From contig QHZX01000325.1 of NCBI GenBank assembly GCA_003224835.1, forward strand, positions 1 to 7,025: a stretch of 7,025 nucleotides of DNA, written 5' to 3'. Origin of the DNA: Acidobacteriota bacterium (lineage in GTDB: Bacteria > Acidobacteriota > Terriglobia > Terriglobales > Acidobacteriaceae). Below the pieces are notes generated by a model. That model made no database searches. It saw only the letters and a program-made list of their open reading frames with translations, and was not told where the DNA came from. Within the stretch, counting starts at the first letter, position 1. Each line of letters starts with the position of its first letter. The translations under genes and the position numbers were made by a program. Of the stretch, positions 5,918-7,025 are shown piece by piece.

Positions 5918-6018
5918 AGATTCCCTCGACCAGGGTTATGTGCGATTTTGCAGCAATAAACCGGTGCAGTTCAGCGAACGTTTTTTTTGCTCCACAGCTT
6001 CGTGGACGTGGACGGTCC

Positions 6019-6342
6019 TTACTTCTTCGGAAAGTTAGGATCCGCCTTGATCTCGCGAATTTGCTGGATATGCCGCTCGGAATGAGTGGAAATTTCAAGC
6101 ATCCACTGCCAGGAATCAATCAGTTCTTGTTTTCCAAAGCTGTGCGCGCGCAAATCGTCGTCGGTGGTTTTGATGTATGCGATCATGGTGGCCCGGAGCG
6201 ACTCGAACTTGGCGAGGGCTTCGCCTAGGTCCTTATAGGTCTCGACCTTCTCATGGCCGCCATCGGTTTTCGTATGCACCACTCGATCGATGCCGTACCA
6301 CATAATGTCGGCATCGGTTGCCACCGATTTTTTGTCCTTCAT
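6019..6342 (-). pseudogene. DinB-family protein, C-terminal fragment
   Basis: This 107-codon frame encodes the C-terminal half of a DinB/YfiT-like four-helix-bundle protein, a family of metal-binding, often thiol-dependent enzymes. It reads TDADIMWYGIDR early, then helix LRATMIAYIKTTDDDLRAH, and ends with the hallmark helix SWQWMLEISTHSERHIQQIR and IKADPNFPKK. The HSERH pair (H87, H91) supplies two of the three usual metal ligands. The first ligand histidine, normally in the second helix, is absent along with that helix. The N-terminal half lies just upstream in another frame. An ATG at 6342 exists but in an intact gene this would be mid-protein. The remnant is therefore most likely non-functional, unless the break is an assembly error. 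Confidence 0.75.
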
Positions 6343-6547
6343 ATCGGGGGACGCCTTGACGGGACGCCTTGTACTCCAGTTGGGCAGGCGACAGCCCGCG
6401 CACCTCCTCGGCCAACATGCTTCCGGTCATCTCAAAATGCACCAGCAGGTGTTCGCGGTCCTCGGCCGTCATTGGAGCCGCATACAGCCGAAGCGTCATC
6501 GCTAAAACAAGAAATGGCAGTGCTCGGATGGTTGTCATGACCGGCAT
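6251..6547 (-). pseudogene. DinB-family protein, N-terminal fragment with signal peptide
   Basis: The 5' part of the same gene in a different frame. From ATG 6547 (or ATG 6538, giving MTTIRALPFLVLAMTLRLYA) it begins with an Arg-containing start and a hydrophobic core typical of a Sec signal peptide. The first DinB helix follows (MTAEDREHLLVHFEMTGSML, EEVRGLSPAQLEYKAS), as in exported acidobacterial DinB-like proteins. Homology stops at EYKAS near 6364; the rest to 6251 is out of frame. GGAAAGG lies 12 nt before ATG 6547, a weak ribosome binding site, and TTTACG-N17-GATATT (6642-6614, minus) is a weak sigma-70-like pair upstream. About 30 residues expected between YKAS and the C-terminal fragment, including the helix with the first metal ligand, are missing. 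Confidence 0.7.
6348..6371. repeat. 11-bp direct repeat at the dinB frame break
   Basis: GGGACGCCTTG occurs at 6348-6358 and again at 6361-6371, a 13-bp period with two bases between copies. On the coding (minus) strand both copies read K-A-S, the first in the N-terminal frame (EYKAS) and the second in the C-terminal frame (KASPDMKDK). The break in dinB therefore sits exactly on this repeat, which suggests slippage or repeat-mediated rearrangement, or an assembly error at the repeat. Confidence 0.85.
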
Positions 6548-7025
6548 GGTAGCAACAAACCTTTCCGGGATCCACGGAAAATGTGAGGTGCGATGGAATA
6601 GCACGTTCGATCAAATATCGTAAGGTGACGGATTACCGTAAAAACCAAAAGGGCCGGACGCGTGGAGCGCGAATAAGGGACATCCTGATATGACGGCAAT
6701 TCCTGTTGCTTCGGTTGATGAAAAGAGTAGGAAAATTACGCTTGAATTCAAGTTTCAGGAATCCGATTCATCGCAACAGGTGCCCTAACTGTTGTGAACA
6801 GGCGATTGCACTCACTGATATTGAATGACTGAATACCTACCAAAAAGGCGAATGGAAGGGGCAAACTTGTGGTATCGCATGTTATCAACAGTCACTTCCG
6901 AATTCCCTATCAACTGTCCATGATAGCTTTCAACCGCGACGAGATAGGCGGTTTGCCGAGCACCCAGGATTTACCCGTTTTCGCCGCTGAGGCACGCCTG
7001 ACGCTCGTCGTACAAATTTGAGGAA
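6548..7025. other. Right-end stretch without a convincing gene
   Basis: Only short frames are open. ATG 6690 to TAA 6788 (plus) would give a 32-residue peptide, MTAIPVASVDEKSRKITLEF onward, with AAGGGA 9 nt upstream; it is possible but unsupported. A second short frame ends at 7021 and is listed separately. No tRNA, repeat or clear terminator was found. The dinB promoter would lie in the first 100 bp. Confidence 0.5.
6833..7021 (+). other. Possible remnant of a DUF695-like protein
   Basis: The plus frame opened after TGA 6830 reads KKANGRGKLVVSHVINSHFR, then IPYQLSMIAFNRDEIGGLPS and TQDLPVFAAEARLTLVVQI before TGA at 7019-7021. The pattern of an aromatic/proline strand, hydrophobic strand, then DE-x-GGLP and an acidic helix recalls the DUF695 family, but this is a memory-based resemblance over about 50 residues. 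There is no good start: GTG 6869 and ATG 6920 are available without a ribosome binding site. If related, it is a truncated fragment. Confidence 0.2.

Larger units (their letters stand above)
5692..6018. other. Gene-free stretch between the PilZ-like gene and the dinB remnant
   Basis: The two flanking genes converge here, so promoters are not required. It holds an imperfect hairpin at 5749-5769 and a repeat-like element at about 5831-5917. A 24-codon ORF from the ATG at 5826 has a plausible ribosome binding site (GGAG at 5817-5820), but most of it lies inside the repeat element, so I do not call it. A plus-strand ORF at 5857-6228 runs antisense into the dinB remnant and looks spurious. No other gene is seen. 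Confidence 0.6.

Noticed and set aside
5857..6228. 123-codon plus-strand ORF
   Set aside because: Runs antisense through the recognisable dinB C-terminal fragment and starts in repeat sequence.

Overview
The window looks like chromosomal DNA of an acidobacterium, probably of the Koribacter/Terriglobia type. This is inferred from gene style: an exported DinB-like protein, small PilZ proteins, and short palindromic repeats of the kind common in those genomes. No rRNA or other phylogenetic marker is present, so the assignment is tentative. There is no tRNA, CRISPR array, integrase or transposase.

Layout from left to right. Positions 1-724, minus strand: the 5' part of purL, broken by a roughly 64-nt out-of-frame loss. 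Positions 725-1205: a gene-free stretch with two large tandem, hairpin-forming repeat units followed by a 13-bp tandem array. Positions 1206-3221, plus: selB, the selenocysteine elongation factor, intact but carrying an extra in-frame segment with palindromic character. Positions 3241-3603, minus: a PilZ-domain protein with a good sigma-54 promoter candidate and a perfect palindrome upstream. Positions 3847-5118, plus: an ArsB/NhaD/SLC13-type membrane permease that appears to be led by a 12-codon mini-ORF. Positions 5296-5691, plus: a second, divergent PilZ-like protein. Positions 5692-6018: no gene, with hairpins and a palindromic repeat. Positions 6019-6547, minus: a DinB-family gene split into two frames at an 11-bp direct repeat. 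Positions 6548-7025: no convincing gene, only weak short ORFs, one faintly resembling a DUF695-like fragment.

The genes do not form one pathway. purL is de novo purine synthesis. selB is selenoprotein translation, whose partners selA, selD and selC must lie elsewhere. The PilZ genes suggest cyclic-di-GMP signalling. selB and the first PilZ gene converge with a 19-bp gap, while the first PilZ gene and the permease diverge across a regulatory region of about 200 bp. I see no convincing new multi-gene system. The best leads are the in-frame repeat element inside selB, the sigma-54/palindrome control region at 3657-3751, and the GTGA-coupled leader ORF of the permease. The two frame-breaking losses, in purL and dinB, should first be tested as assembly errors.
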